A stretch of 32,356 nt of DNA. Origin: Chitinophagia bacterium. Its GTDB lineage: Bacteria; Bacteroidota; Bacteroidia; Chitinophagales; Chitinophagaceae. Under the pieces are notes generated by a model. It was not told the DNA's origin, ran no database searches, and saw only the letters and a list, made by a program, of their open reading frames with translations. The stretch spans positions 1 to 32,356 of the forward strand of contig RFVQ01000004.1 in assembly GCA_009922495.1 (NCBI GenBank), read 5' to 3'. Below are positions 17,469-26,351 of this stretch, piece by piece. Position 1 is the stretch's first letter. Each line of letters begins with the position of its first letter. The translations under genes and the position numbers were made by a program.

Positions 17469-18477
17469 TGGCCTTGTTCCATTTTCGTCCCAAATGCTCA
17501 TAGGCCCTTTGTGTAACTTCTCTTCCCCTCATGGTGCGTTGTAAAAACCCCTCCTGGATCAGAAAAGGTTCATAGACATCTTCAATGGTTCCTGCCTCTT
17601 CCCCTACGGCAGTGGCAATGGTACCGAGTCCAACAGGACCGCCCTTGAATTTATCAATGATAGTAGACAAAATTCGGTTGTCCATTTCATCCAAGCCATG
17701 TTCATCCACTTGTAGGGCCTTGAGTGCATGCTTGGTGATATCGATGGAGATCACACCATCTCCCAGGACCTGAGCAAAGTCGCGTACCCTTTTCAACAAT
17801 CCATTTGCAATCCTTGGCGTAGCCCTGCTTCTGCGGGCAATCTCTTTTGCTGCATCTGATGTGATGCGTGTATTGAGGATAGAGGCGGAACGCACCACTA
17901 TTCTTTCCAATACTTCATTGGGGTAATATTCCAGGCGCGATTTGATGGCAAATCTTGAAAGCAAGGGGGCCGTTAACAATCCACTTCTGGTGGTGGCGCC
18001 GATCAGGGTAAAGGGGTGAAGATTGATCTGTATGGTTTTGGCACTGGGGCCGCTATCGATCATGATATCGATCTTGTAATCCTCCATGGCGGAATAAAGG
18101 TATTCCTCCACCACTGTGCTCAAACGGTGTATCTCGTCAATGAACAACACGTCATTGGGTTCCAGGCTGGTAAGCAATCCTGCGAGATCTGCCGGCTTCT
18201 CAATGACAGGACCCGATGTCTCCCTGATGTTGGCGCCCATTTCATGGGCAACAATTCTGGAAAGGGTGGTTTTTCCAAGACCAGGAGGGCCGTGAAAAAG
18301 CACATGATCCAATGCTTCTGAACGCATCTTGGCAGCCTTGATGAATACCCTGAGGTTTTCAATGATGGCCGATTGTCCGGAAAAGTCTTCCAGACTGCCC
18401 GGTCGAATGGTATTTTCAAATTCAGACTCTGCTGCCGAATGTTGTTTTTGCGAAGGGTCCAGGTTTGGATTCTTCAT
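17449..18477 (-). CDS. ruvB: Holliday junction branch migration helicase RuvB
   Basis: A 342-residue AAA+ ATPase that, as hexamers with RuvA, drives branch migration of Holliday junctions. Walker A is GPPGLGKTT (residues 63-71), Walker B is [10 protein letters not shown], sensor 1 is [12 protein letters not shown], and the Arg-finger region and the C-terminal winged helix ([21 protein letters not shown]) are all visible. It starts 22 bases after leuS; a TAAATTTA sequence before its ATG is a possible weak promoter box. Its last codons overlap the sensor kinase start. ruvC is elsewhere in the window and ruvA is not seen. Confidence 0.97.
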   Translation of the reverse strand: MKNPNLDPSQKQHSAAESEFENTIRPGSLEDFSGQSAIIENLRVFIKAAKMRSEALDHVLFHGPPGLGKTTLSRIVAHEMGANIRETSGPVIEKPADLAGLLTSLEPNDVLFIDEIHRLSTVVEEYLYSAMEDYKIDIMIDSGPSAKTIQINLHPFTLIGATTRSGLLTAPLLSRFAIKSRLEYYPNEVLERIVVRSASILNTRITSDAAKEIARRSRATPRIANGLLKRVRDFAQVLGDGVISIDITKHALKALQVDEHGLDEMDNRILSTIIDKFKGGPVGLGTIATAVGEEAGTIEDVYEPFLIQEGFLQRTMRGREVTQRAYEHLGRKWNKANDNLLF

Positions 18478-18499
18478 ATCTAAATTTAAGGCAAATCAA

Positions 18500-21274
18500 T
18501 TAGATGACCACGTTGATCATTTTGCCCTTGACGAAAATGATTTTTTTCGGCGACTTGCCCTCCAGCCATTTGATCACCATAGGATCTGCCAATACAATGG
18601 CTTCCACATCTGCCTGTGTTGCATTGAGATCGATGTTCAAAGTTGTTCTGGTCTTTCCATTGACTGCAACCGGGTATTCCTTGGTGGTTTCTACCAGGTA
18701 TTTTTCTTCTATGGCAGGATAGGCTGCATCCAGGACAGAACCCTCTTCTCCGATGGCAGTCCATAGTTCTTCTGCCAGATGCGGTGCATAGGGTGCGATG
18801 ACGATCAGCAATTTGGACAAGAGATCTTTTGAGTGACACTTCAGGTCCGTCAATTCATTGATACCGATCATGAAGCTGCTCACTGCGGTATTGAAGGAGA
18901 ATTTCTCTGTGTCCTCTTCGATTTTTTTGGTCATGCGATAAAAAGCCTTCCATGCAGCATCATTGGCCGGAACATCTTGGAACAAGGGGCCCTTCTCGGC
19001 ATCAAAGAACAAACGCCAGAATTTTCTGATGAAGCGGTGAACCCCTTCAATCCCTTTGGTATCCCAGGGTTTGTCCTGCTCAATAGGACCCAGGAACATT
19101 TCATACATCCTGAAAGTGTCTGCACCATATTTGCTTACGATATCATCGGGATTGACCACATTGAAATACCGTTTGCTCATTTTCTCCAACCGACTGCCGC
19201 ATTTGTATACGCCGTCTTCTGTAATGAAGCTTGCCTCTGCATAATCTGGCTTCCACTGACGGAAGGCATCCATGTTCAATTCAAAACCATCCACCATGCT
19301 CACATCCACGTGCAGCTCATCTGTTTCATGCTGGTCTTTCAACCCGGCAGAAACAAATTGTTTGGTTCCCCTGATCCTGTATACCAACCGGGAATCACCC
19401 CCGATCTTTCCCTGGTTCAGCAAACGCTTGAAGGGTTCATCAAAGGAAATATACCCCAGATCGAACAAGGCCTTGGTCCACATCCTGCTGTACAAAAGAT
19501 GTCCAACCGCATGTTCTGTGCCACCCACATAGAGATCCACTTGTCCCCAGTAATCACTTGCTTGCCTGCTGCAAAATTCATTATCATTGTGAGGATCCAT
19601 ATACCGAAGGAAATACCAGCTGCTGCCTGCATAGCCCGGCATGGTATTCACTTCCCTATTGCCCCCTTCAAAAGATACCCATTCCGGGAGATTGGCCAAC
19701 GGTCCCTGTGCATCAGGACCAGGCTTCAAATCACCCAAAGGAGGAAGTTCCAAGGGAAGTGCAGATTCAGGAAGAGGGATTGCCACATCGTCCTTCCAGA
19801 CGATCGGAAAGGGCTCGCCCCAATAGCGTTGGCGACTGAAGGCGGCATCCCGCATTTTATAGTTGGTATGTCGCTTGCCAATACCCATTTCTTCGAGCTT
19901 GTCAATCGCCACACCGATTGCATCTGCCATTTTCAGTCCGTTTAAAAAGCCACTGTTTTCCAAGGTGGCATCTTTGGTGGGATTGGCATCGGTCCCATCA
20001 AAATGATCGCCAATGATATTGGTGATGGGTATTTCAAAATGACGGGCAAATTTAAAATCCCTTTCGTCACCGCATGGAACGGCCATGATGGCTCCTGTTC
20101 CATAACCAGCCAATACATATTCACTGATCCATACAGGGATTTTGCGCTCTTCAAAGGGATGCTGACAATAGGCCCCGCTGAAAACGCCGGTGATCTTCTT
20201 TTCTGCCATTCTTTCGCGTTCGCTGCGACTGTTCACATATTCCAGGTATTGCTCAACGGCAGGGGACTGTGCAGCAGAGGTGATGGAAGATACCAATTCA
20301 TGCTCCGGTGCGATCACCATGAAATCTATGCCAAAAATGGTATCGGGTCGGGTGGTATATACTTTTAGTTTTTTTCCTTTCAAGGAGTCGCTTTCGGTGA
20401 TCAGGTCAAAATCGATCTCTGCACCAAAACTCTTGCCTATCCAGTTGGATTGCATATCCTTCATGCTATCGCTGAAGTCCACCGTTTGGAGTCCGGACAG
20501 CAAGCGCTCTGCATACTCCGTGATGCGCAGGTACCATTGTCTCAATTTTTTTCTGATCACCGGATGTCCGCCTCTTTCGCTGACACCATTGATCACCTCA
20601 TCATTGGCCAGTACAGTACCCAATGCCTCACACCAGTTCACTTCACCAACACCACAATAGGCAAGGCGATAATGCATCAGGATTTCAGCCTTTTGCTTTT
20701 CATCGTATCCATTCCAGTCCGAAGCTGAAAATACCAGGTGGCGGTCGCCCGGACAAACATGATCCCTATTCCCTTCTGCCTGGAAAATATTGATCAGGTC
20801 GTTGATGCGCTTTGCCTTTTGTGCTTTGCGGTCATACCAGCTCTCAAACAATTGCAAGAAGATCCATTGCGTCCATTTGTAATAGGATTTGTCAGAGGTT
20901 CTGACTTCCCGTTCCCAATCATAACAAAACCCGATCTTGTCGAGCTGTGCCCTGAAGGTGGCAATGTTCTGGTCGGTTGAGACCGCTGGGGGAATACCAT
21001 GTTCGATGGCATACTGCTCTGCAGGCAAACCAAAAGAATCATAGCCCATGGGATGCAGGACATTGTACCCCTTTAGTCTTTTGTAACGACTGAACACGTC
21101 GCTTGCAATATACCCGAGCGGATGACCAACATGCAATCCGGCACCACTGGGATATGGGAACATGTCCAAAACATAATATTTGGGTTTATCTGTTGCATTG
21201 GATACCCGGTAGGAATGACGATCCTTCCACAATTGCTGCCATTTTTGTTCAATATCCCTGAATGCGTATTCCAT
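18500..21274 (-). CDS. leuS: Leucine--tRNA ligase
   Basis: A 924-residue class I synthetase charging tRNA-Leu. The HIGH motif is HVGH (residues 48-51) after MFPYPSGAGL; KMSKR, at about residue 697, is the KMSKS loop. The editing (CP1) domain lies between, with the TTRPDTIFG motif. The region before KMSKR (DSRLVYRIRGTKQFVSAGLK and on) is an insertion longer than in the E. coli enzyme, as often seen in Bacteroidota. The frame runs 18 codons further upstream, but that would place the start inside the promoter; ATG 21274 (MEYAFRDIEQKWQ) matches the family. It heads the leuS-ruvB-kinase run and diverges from ftsX. Confidence 0.97.
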   Translation of the reverse strand: MEYAFRDIEQKWQQLWKDRHSYRVSNATDKPKYYVLDMFPYPSGAGLHVGHPLGYIASDVFSRYKRLKGYNVLHPMGYDSFGLPAEQYAIEHGIPPAVSTDQNIATFRAQLDKIGFCYDWEREVRTSDKSYYKWTQWIFLQLFESWYDRKAQKAKRINDLINIFQAEGNRDHVCPGDRHLVFSASDWNGYDEKQKAEILMHYRLAYCGVGEVNWCEALGTVLANDEVINGVSERGGHPVIRKKLRQWYLRITEYAERLLSGLQTVDFSDSMKDMQSNWIGKSFGAEIDFDLITESDSLKGKKLKVYTTRPDTIFGIDFMVIAPEHELVSSITSAAQSPAVEQYLEYVNSRSERERMAEKKITGVFSGAYCQHPFEERKIPVWISEYVLAGYGTGAIMAVPCGDERDFKFARHFEIPITNIIGDHFDGTDANPTKDATLENSGFLNGLKMADAIGVAIDKLEEMGIGKRHTNYKMRDAAFSRQRYWGEPFPIVWKDDVAIPLPESALPLELPPLGDLKPGPDAQGPLANLPEWVSFEGGNREVNTMPGYAGSSWYFLRYMDPHNDNEFCSRQASDYWGQVDLYVGGTEHAVGHLLYSRMWTKALFDLGYISFDEPFKRLLNQGKIGGDSRLVYRIRGTKQFVSAGLKDQHETDELHVDVSMVDGFELNMDAFRQWKPDYAEASFITEDGVYKCGSRLEKMSKRYFNVVNPDDIVSKYGADTFRMYEMFLGPIEQDKPWDTKGIEGVHRFIRKFWRLFFDAEKGPLFQDVPANDAAWKAFYRMTKKIEEDTEKFSFNTAVSSFMIGINELTDLKCHSKDLLSKLLIVIAPYAPHLAEELWTAIGEEGSVLDAAYPAIEEKYLVETTKEYPVAVNGKTRTTLNIDLNATQADVEAIVLADPMVIKWLEGKSPKKIIFVKGKMINVVI

Positions 21275-21325
21275 TTCCTGCGCTTTATGGTAAGGTGAAA
21301 AAATTAACGTTGGATAGAGGAAGCG

Positions 21326-21333
21326 CAAAAATA
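21326..21333 (-). promoter_or_regulatory. -7 promoter box of leuS (TATTTTTG)
   Basis: On the minus strand this is TATTTTTG, an exact TAnnTTTG match, 51 bases before the leuS ATG. It is the mirror image of the ftsX box 20 bases away. Confidence 0.55.
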
Positions 21334-21353
21334 CAGAAACGCCTTAAAATTGC

Positions 21354-21361
21354 TATTTTTG
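21354..21361 (+). promoter_or_regulatory. -7 promoter box of ftsX (TATTTTTG)
   Basis: An exact TAnnTTTG match, 42 bases before the ftsX ATG at 21404. With the leuS box it makes a perfect inverted pair (CAAAAATA-N20-TATTTTTG), so the two promoters face away from each other and share the DNA where the -33 elements would sit. Confidence 0.55.
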
Positions 21362-21403
21362 AGGGCATTACAATCCCTTAAAGTTTCAAATAACTGCGGA
21401 AAT

Positions 21404-22279
21404 ATGACGGCACAGAGCAAAGCATCCATGAGACGAAGCAAACCCTCCTATTTCATGGCTATCTTGGGTGTAGCCTTGGTATTGTTCATTTTGGGCATGC
21501 TGGGCTGGCTGGTCATCAATGCCAGCAAGCTTGAAACCTATTTCAAGGGCAGTGTTCAGGTGCACGCTTTTGTAAGAGATGGAAGCCCTCAAAAAGAGAT
21601 CGATATTGTCAAACAGAAGATTGAAGCCCGTCCCTATGCCCGCAATGTTGCCTTCATCACCAAGGAAATGGCAAGGAAAAATTTCATCGGAGATGGCAAT
21701 GAGGATTGGGACAAAGTATTGGACTATAATCCTCTTCCTGCGAGCATTGACTTTTTTTTAGAACCTGAATATGTAAACAAGGACAGCCTCAAGACCATCA
21801 CCGCGGAAATAACCAAAAACTTTATCATCAGCGAAGTGAAATATCCTGATGCCGTGGTCAGCAACCTGAACAATATCGTGAGGAAAGTAGGGTACTTCTT
21901 GTTATCACTTGCTGGAATTCTTGCTTTGATCGTCATCATCCTGATCGACAATACCATCAAACTGGCAATGTTCTCCAACCGTTTCCTGATCAAGACCATG
22001 CAAATGGTAGGCGCCACCCGCTGGTTCATCTCTAAACCATTTGACAGCCGTGCGATCATCAATGGCTTTATCAGTGCATTGCTGGCAATCGTTGCGATTA
22101 TGATCATCATCTACGGAGTAGAGAACTGGTGGTTACCGGAGATCGAGGCTTTGCGCGACAATGGTATGCTGGCTTTGTTGTTTCTGGGACTGATCATTAT
22201 TGGAATTAGCATTACCTTCATCAGCACACACCGCAGTGTGACCAAATACCTGAAAATGAAGTTGGATGAACTTTATTAA
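21404..22279 (+). CDS. ftsX: Cell division protein FtsX (ABC transporter permease-like)
   Basis: A 291-residue inner-membrane protein with one N-terminal transmembrane helix, an extracytoplasmic domain of about 130 residues (VQVHAFVRDGSPQKEIDIVKQ), and three helices at the C-terminus, the normal FtsX topology. The conserved motif NTIKLAMFSNRFLIKTMQMVGAT is present. FtsX works with the ATPase FtsE to switch on peptidoglycan hydrolases during division. ftsE is not adjacent, as is usual in Bacteroidota. The ATG at 21404 is chosen because the frame upstream (from 21350) runs through the promoter box. It leads an operon with gaps of 9, 3 and 2 bases and then a 20-base overlap. Confidence 0.92.
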   Translation: MTAQSKASMRRSKPSYFMAILGVALVLFILGMLGWLVINASKLETYFKGSVQVHAFVRDGSPQKEIDIVKQKIEARPYARNVAFITKEMARKNFIGDGNEDWDKVLDYNPLPASIDFFLEPEYVNKDSLKTITAEITKNFIISEVKYPDAVVSNLNNIVRKVGYFLLSLAGILALIVIILIDNTIKLAMFSNRFLIKTMQMVGATRWFISKPFDSRAIINGFISALLAIVAIMIIIYGVENWWLPEIEALRDNGMLALLFLGLIIIGISITFISTHRSVTKYLKMKLDELY

Positions 22280-22288
22280 CATGAAAAT

Positions 22289-22519
22289 ATGGAAATGAAA
22301 AAAAATAACATATTCGAAAAAGACAACCTGATCTGGATGCTGATTGGGATCATTGTGATCGCACTGGGTGCCATTCTGATGGCAGGAGGAAAAAGCACCG
22401 ATCCCAATGTATTTGATGAAAGCTCGGTATACAGCACAAGAAGGATCACGCTTGCCCCCCTCATGATCATGGCCGGATTGCTGATCGAAGTGTATGCGAT
22501 CATGAAGAAAAGCAAGTAA
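22289..22519 (+). CDS. DUF3098 small membrane protein
   Basis: A 76-residue protein with two hydrophobic helices (about 14-33 and 52-71) and a polar loop (KSTDPNVFDESSVYSTRR) between, matching DUF3098, a Bacteroidota family of unknown function. It lies nine bases after ftsX and three before uppP. This placement suggests a role in the division or cell-wall machinery; that is inference from position only. ATG 22295 is an alternative start two codons on. Confidence 0.83.
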   Translation: MEMKKNNIFEKDNLIWMLIGIIVIALGAILMAGGKSTDPNVFDESSVYSTRRITLAPLMIMAGLLIEVYAIMKKSK

Positions 22520-22522
22520 TCC

Positions 22523-23317
22523 ATGGACAACCTCAAAGCAGTGGTGCTGGCGATCATTGAAGGCATCACTGAATTCCTCCCCGTATCGTCAACAGGCCAT
22601 ATGGCCATCGCTTCTGCATTTTTGGACATTGAGTCAGATCCCTTTACCAAATTGTTTGAGGTTGTGATTCAGTTTGGTGCCATCCTTTCCGTTGTGGTAT
22701 TGTACTGGAGAAAATTCATCGACTTCAAAAAATTCAGTTTTTATGCCAAGCTGCTGGTGGCCATCCTTCCAGCACTCGCCTTTGGCGCCCTCTTCAAAAA
22801 GCATATCGACAATATGCTGGAGAAACCTCTCTTCATTTCCCTTGTGCTGCTAGGAGGTGGAGTACTCTTGCTGTTTGTTGACCGCTGGTTCAAAAATGGG
22901 TCCGTAAAAGAAGAAGAAGAGATCAGTTATAAAAAAGGGTTCATCATCGGACTCTACCAGGTTTTGGCAGTGATATTACCCGGACTCAGCAGAAGTGCAG
23001 CCACCATCGTGGGTGGTATGCAACAAAAGCTTACCCGGTCGCTCGCAGCAGAGTTTTCTTTCTTCCTGGCAGTACCCACCATGTTTGCTGCCACCGCCAA
23101 AAGTTTACTGGACATTGTACAGGAACAACCCGAAGTATTGAATACGGAAGGGATACAATACCTTTTGCTGGGCAGTGCAGTCGCCTTTGTTGTTGCCCTA
23201 TTGGCCATCCGGTTTTTCATTCGCTTTCTGCAGCAAAATGGATTCAAGGCCTTCGGATGGTACAGGATAGCCTTGGGGACTGTCCTGATTATGCTTATCT
23301 TGTTGGACAAGCTATAA
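22523..23317 (+). CDS. uppP: Undecaprenyl-diphosphatase
   Basis: A 264-residue polytopic membrane enzyme that removes a phosphate from undecaprenyl pyrophosphate so the lipid carrier can be reused for peptidoglycan and other envelope polymers. The two family active-site blocks are present: [15 protein letters not shown] near the N-terminus (catalytic Glu, Ser and His) and [14 protein letters not shown] in the middle (essential Arg). About eight transmembrane helices are expected. Overproduction of this family gives bacitracin resistance. Located between DUF3098 and the MFS gene in a tight operon. Confidence 0.95.
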   Translation: MDNLKAVVLAIIEGITEFLPVSSTGHMAIASAFLDIESDPFTKLFEVVIQFGAILSVVVLYWRKFIDFKKFSFYAKLLVAILPALAFGALFKKHIDNMLEKPLFISLVLLGGGVLLLFVDRWFKNGSVKEEEEISYKKGFIIGLYQVLAVILPGLSRSAATIVGGMQQKLTRSLAAEFSFFLAVPTMFAATAKSLLDIVQEQPEVLNTEGIQYLLLGSAVAFVVALLAIRFFIRFLQQNGFKAFGWYRIALGTVLIMLILLDKL

Positions 23318-23319
23318 CC

Positions 23320-24648
23320 ATGAAGGATCGCAAAAAAATACAAAAGGCCTGGGCGATGTACGACTGGGCCAACAGCACCTATAACCTTGTCATCACCTCC
23401 ACGATCTTTCCGGCCTATTATGTGGCCATCACCACCGGTGATGAAAGCAATCCGCTTTCCTATGTCAATTTCTTTGGCATAAAAATCATCAACACTGCCT
23501 TGCAGAATTATGCATTGGCAGCTGTTTTTTTGTTGGTCTCCATCTTATCTCCCATCCTCTCTTCCATTGCTGATTTCAGGGGGAACAAGAAAGCCTTCAT
23601 GAGAGCGTTTTGCTATATCGGTTCGATATCCTGCATGGCCCTGTTCTTTTTCACACCGCAGCGCATCGAATGGGGCATTCTATTCTTCGCCCTGGCAGCA
23701 CTGGGATTTTGGAGCAGTTGGGTCTTCTACAACTCTTACCTACCCGACATCGCATTGCCCGAAGAACGCGACAAATTGAGTGCGAGAGGATTTGCCATGG
23801 GCTATATCGGCAGTGTATTGTTACAGTTGATTTGTTTTGTCATCATCCTCAAACCGGAATGGTTTGGACTGGCCAATGGTGACAAGACCCTTGGACCCCG
23901 TATTTCATTTTTACTGGTAGGCCTCTGGTGGCTCGGCTTTGCACAGATCTCATTTGCATCCCTACCCTCCAATACCAAAAGCAACAAGGAACTCAAGAAA
24001 CATATTTTGGTGAATGGATTCCACGAGCTGCAACTTGTCTGGAAGGAGGCCAAATCCATACCCGCCCTGAAACGCTTTCTGGGTGCCTTCTTCCTGCTCA
24101 GCGTAGGAGTGCAGACAGTCATGCTGGTGGCAGCAGGCTACAGCAAGAAAGAGATCTTCCCAAAACCGGAAGACGAACCCAAACTCATCCTCACCATCAT
24201 CCTGATCCAACTGGTAGCCATCTTTGGAGCGGTCGGTTTGAGTCGGTTGTCGAAGATCATCGGTAATCTCCCAACCATGCTCATCGCGATCGTGATTTGG
24301 GTGGGCATTTGCATCTGGGGATACAATATCCATTCGCAAACGGAATTCTATATCCTCGCCGCTTGTGTGGGACTTGTCATGGGAGGCATTCAATCCATGA
24401 GCAGAAGCACCTATTCCAAGCTGATCCCCGCAACAGAAGACACTGCATCATATTTCAGTTTCTATGATGTTACAGAAAAACTGGCCCTTACTATTGGACT
24501 CTTTTTATTTGCTTACAATGAAGAATTAACGGGCAGTATGCGAAATTCTATCTTGATGCTGATGGGATTTTTCATCCTTAGTTTTTTTGCGTTGCTCTAT
24601 ACCAAAAAAGCCATCACCCGTGAGAAAAATGGAAATCTATTCAATTGA
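23320..24648 (+). CDS. UMF1-type MFS transporter
   Basis: A 442-residue, roughly 12-helix membrane protein. The start KKIQKAWAMYDWANSTYNLV and SRSTYSKLIPATED (about residue 365-380) are typical of the UMF1/Atg22-like branch of the major facilitator superfamily. Substrates in bacteria are not established; fungal Atg22 exports amino acids. The ATG at 23320 is preferred over an earlier in-frame position inside uppP. It starts two bases after uppP and its last 20 bases overlap the next gene, so coupling is likely. Confidence 0.87.
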   Translation: MKDRKKIQKAWAMYDWANSTYNLVITSTIFPAYYVAITTGDESNPLSYVNFFGIKIINTALQNYALAAVFLLVSILSPILSSIADFRGNKKAFMRAFCYIGSISCMALFFFTPQRIEWGILFFALAALGFWSSWVFYNSYLPDIALPEERDKLSARGFAMGYIGSVLLQLICFVIILKPEWFGLANGDKTLGPRISFLLVGLWWLGFAQISFASLPSNTKSNKELKKHILVNGFHELQLVWKEAKSIPALKRFLGAFFLLSVGVQTVMLVAAGYSKKEIFPKPEDEPKLILTIILIQLVAIFGAVGLSRLSKIIGNLPTMLIAIVIWVGICIWGYNIHSQTEFYILAACVGLVMGGIQSMSRSTYSKLIPATEDTASYFSFYDVTEKLALTIGLFLFAYNEELTGSMRNSILMLMGFFILSFFALLYTKKAITREKNGNLFN

Positions 24649-25483
24649 TACCGGCCTCTTCAAGTTAGATGGTGGCGCCATGTTTGGCGTGGTACCCAAA
24701 GTCATCTGGCAAAGGCAAGTGCGTGCTGATGAAAACAATCTTTGTACCTGGTCGATGCGTTGCATGCTGGTAGTGGAAGAGGATCGAAAGATCCTGATCG
24801 ACACAGGAATGGGAAACAAACAATCTGAAAAATTCTTCAGTTATTATTATCCCAGTGGCAATGAAACCCTGCTGGGTTCATTGAAAAAAAATGGACTGGA
24901 TGCGGAAGATATCACCGATGTGATCCTGACACATCTTCATTTTGATCATTGTGGTGCTGCTGTAAAAAAAGAAGGGGAACAGTTGCTTCCAACCTTTCCA
25001 AAAGCAACCTACTGGAGCAATCGGTCACATTGGCAATGGGCCACGGAACCGAATCCCAGGGAGAAAGCATCTTTTCTGAAAGAGAACATTTTACCCTTGC
25101 AGGAAGCGGGTTGCCTCAAATTCATTGATGAGAAAAAAGGAGAGAGAACAAAGTTCAGCAATAACATAGAGATTCTTTTCAGTTATGGACATACAGAAGC
25201 CATGATGTGTCCGATCATCAGTTATCAAGACAAGAAAATTGTTTTTGTGGCCGACCTGATTCCTTCTGCTTCACATATTCCTTTGTCCTATATCGCAGGC
25301 TACGACATGTTTCCTTTGATATCCATGGAAGAAAAAAAAGCATTTCTTGAAGAGGCGGTAGACCAAGAGTATGTCCTCTTCTTTGGACATGATGCAGAAA
25401 ATGAATGTGCCACTGTGGAGAGAACAGAAAAAGGAATAAGGCTGAAAGAGAAGTTCAGCCTAAAAGAATTTATTTCATCTTGA
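24629..25483 (+). CDS. Metallo-beta-lactamase-fold hydrolase
   Basis: A 284-residue protein with the zinc-binding signature HLHFDH (H102, H104, D106, H107), then H188 in SYGHTE, D209 in VFVADLIPS and H254 in FFGHDAEN: the full dinuclear-zinc set of the MBL fold. There is no signal peptide, so it is cytoplasmic. The general pattern (long loop before the first strand, hydrolysed ester or lactone in relatives such as quorum-quenching lactonases) does not settle the substrate. It overlaps the MFS gene by 20 bases, suggesting a joint role, for example processing a transported compound. Its 3' end overlaps the DUF3108 gene by 14 bases on the opposite strand. Confidence 0.86.
   Translation: MEIYSIDTGLFKLDGGAMFGVVPKVIWQRQVRADENNLCTWSMRCMLVVEEDRKILIDTGMGNKQSEKFFSYYYPSGNETLLGSLKKNGLDAEDITDVILTHLHFDHCGAAVKKEGEQLLPTFPKATYWSNRSHWQWATEPNPREKASFLKENILPLQEAGCLKFIDEKKGERTKFSNNIEILFSYGHTEAMMCPIISYQDKKIVFVADLIPSASHIPLSYIAGYDMFPLISMEEKKAFLEEAVDQEYVLFFGHDAENECATVERTEKGIRLKEKFSLKEFISS
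25439..25461 (-). terminator. Terminator of the DUF3108 gene, inside the MBL-fold coding end
   Basis: AGGCTGAA (25439-25446) and TTCAGCCT (25454-25461) make a perfect 8-bp stem with a 7-base loop, beginning nine bases after the DUF3108 stop on the minus strand and followed there by TATTCCTTTTTC. On the plus strand the hairpin precedes the MBL stop, so it can only serve the minus strand as a normal terminator. Confidence 0.6.
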
Positions 25484-26270
25484 CCAGGGATCCAAAAGGA
25501 TAGCGAAGGTTGCGGTATCCCATCATGTCAACTTTCACACTGCCAACAGTAATCGGACTTTCTATGCGCAGGGGTACCCTGTTGGCATCATCTGATACCC
25601 ATACCGTCATCAGTTCACCTCCTTCAAAGATCGTTCCCTTGATGAGCATGGGCTTGAACTTAATGGCAGTGAATTTTCCATAGCGGGTTTTAATCAATTC
25701 TTTTCCCAAGTAGCGTATATAGATGTTATGCACTTCGTTGTCAAGAAACATATTGAAAGGTATCTTTTCTCCAATCTTGTATTTTGAGAAATCAATATTG
25801 CGTGCGTAATAGATGGAGCTGAGTACGTCCTGCATGCAATCTGAAATGGGATAGGTGCCTTTGTTGCTGGTTGCTTTGTTGTTGTCATGATCAAAATTGA
25901 CCCATTCGTCTTTTCTGAAGCCACCTTCTTCCACATGCCTGATGAATTTATAGGGCTTGAGTGTGGCGGTATCAATATAGGTCTCGTATCTGTCGCGCAC
26001 CCTGAAGATCCAGTCGTATGAAGGATTGGATGTACCCAAGCCCGTCACATGATATACCGGTTTGTTGTTGAGTTTTTCCTGGGCAACAGTAAAGGATGCT
26101 GTCCCGGCATCCACATACAACCCGATAACATTGTAGAAGATCTTGAAAGTGATCACTTCCCCGGCACTGAAAGCACCGTTGTTGAGTCCGCAAAAATCAT
26201 TCACTGCCCCCAATCTTGCAAAAGGAAGCATGAAAAAAAATACCGTCAATGTCATTCGGTTCAAACGCAT
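25470..26270 (-). CDS. DUF3108 exported protein
   Basis: A 266-residue protein with a signal peptide (MRLNRMTLTVFFFMLPFARLGA) and a beta-rich body with GEVITFKIFYNVIGLYVDAGTASF near the start, the usual opening of DUF3108 proteins. Cys residues are few. The family is found in the periplasm or outer membrane of Gram-negative bacteria, with unproved function. The ATG at 26270 lies four bases after an exact TATCTTTG box, so the transcript should be leaderless. It is monocistronic, ending in a hairpin within the convergent MBL gene. Confidence 0.82.
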   Translation of the reverse strand: MRLNRMTLTVFFFMLPFARLGAVNDFCGLNNGAFSAGEVITFKIFYNVIGLYVDAGTASFTVAQEKLNNKPVYHVTGLGTSNPSYDWIFRVRDRYETYIDTATLKPYKFIRHVEEGGFRKDEWVNFDHDNNKATSNKGTYPISDCMQDVLSSIYYARNIDFSKYKIGEKIPFNMFLDNEVHNIYIRYLGKELIKTRYGKFTAIKFKPMLIKGTIFEGGELMTVWVSDDANRVPLRIESPITVGSVKVDMMGYRNLRYPFGSLVKMK

Positions 26271-26274
26271 ACCA

Positions 26275-26282
26275 CAAAGATA
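26275..26282 (-). promoter_or_regulatory. -7 promoter box of the DUF3108 gene (TATCTTTG)
   Basis: TATCTTTG on the minus strand, then TGGT and ATG. The 15 bases from box to ATG differ from those at gltX by a single base. Confidence 0.65.
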
Positions 26283-26351
26283 AAACCAATGAAGAACCGA
26301 TTTTGTTTATCCATCCTGCTGATGATTAAACTTTTATTAAAAAAAGGTTTG

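Noticed and set aside
18833-19945. 370-codon open frame on the plus strand
   Set aside because: Fully antisense to leuS, with no family motif; explained by codon bias of leuS.
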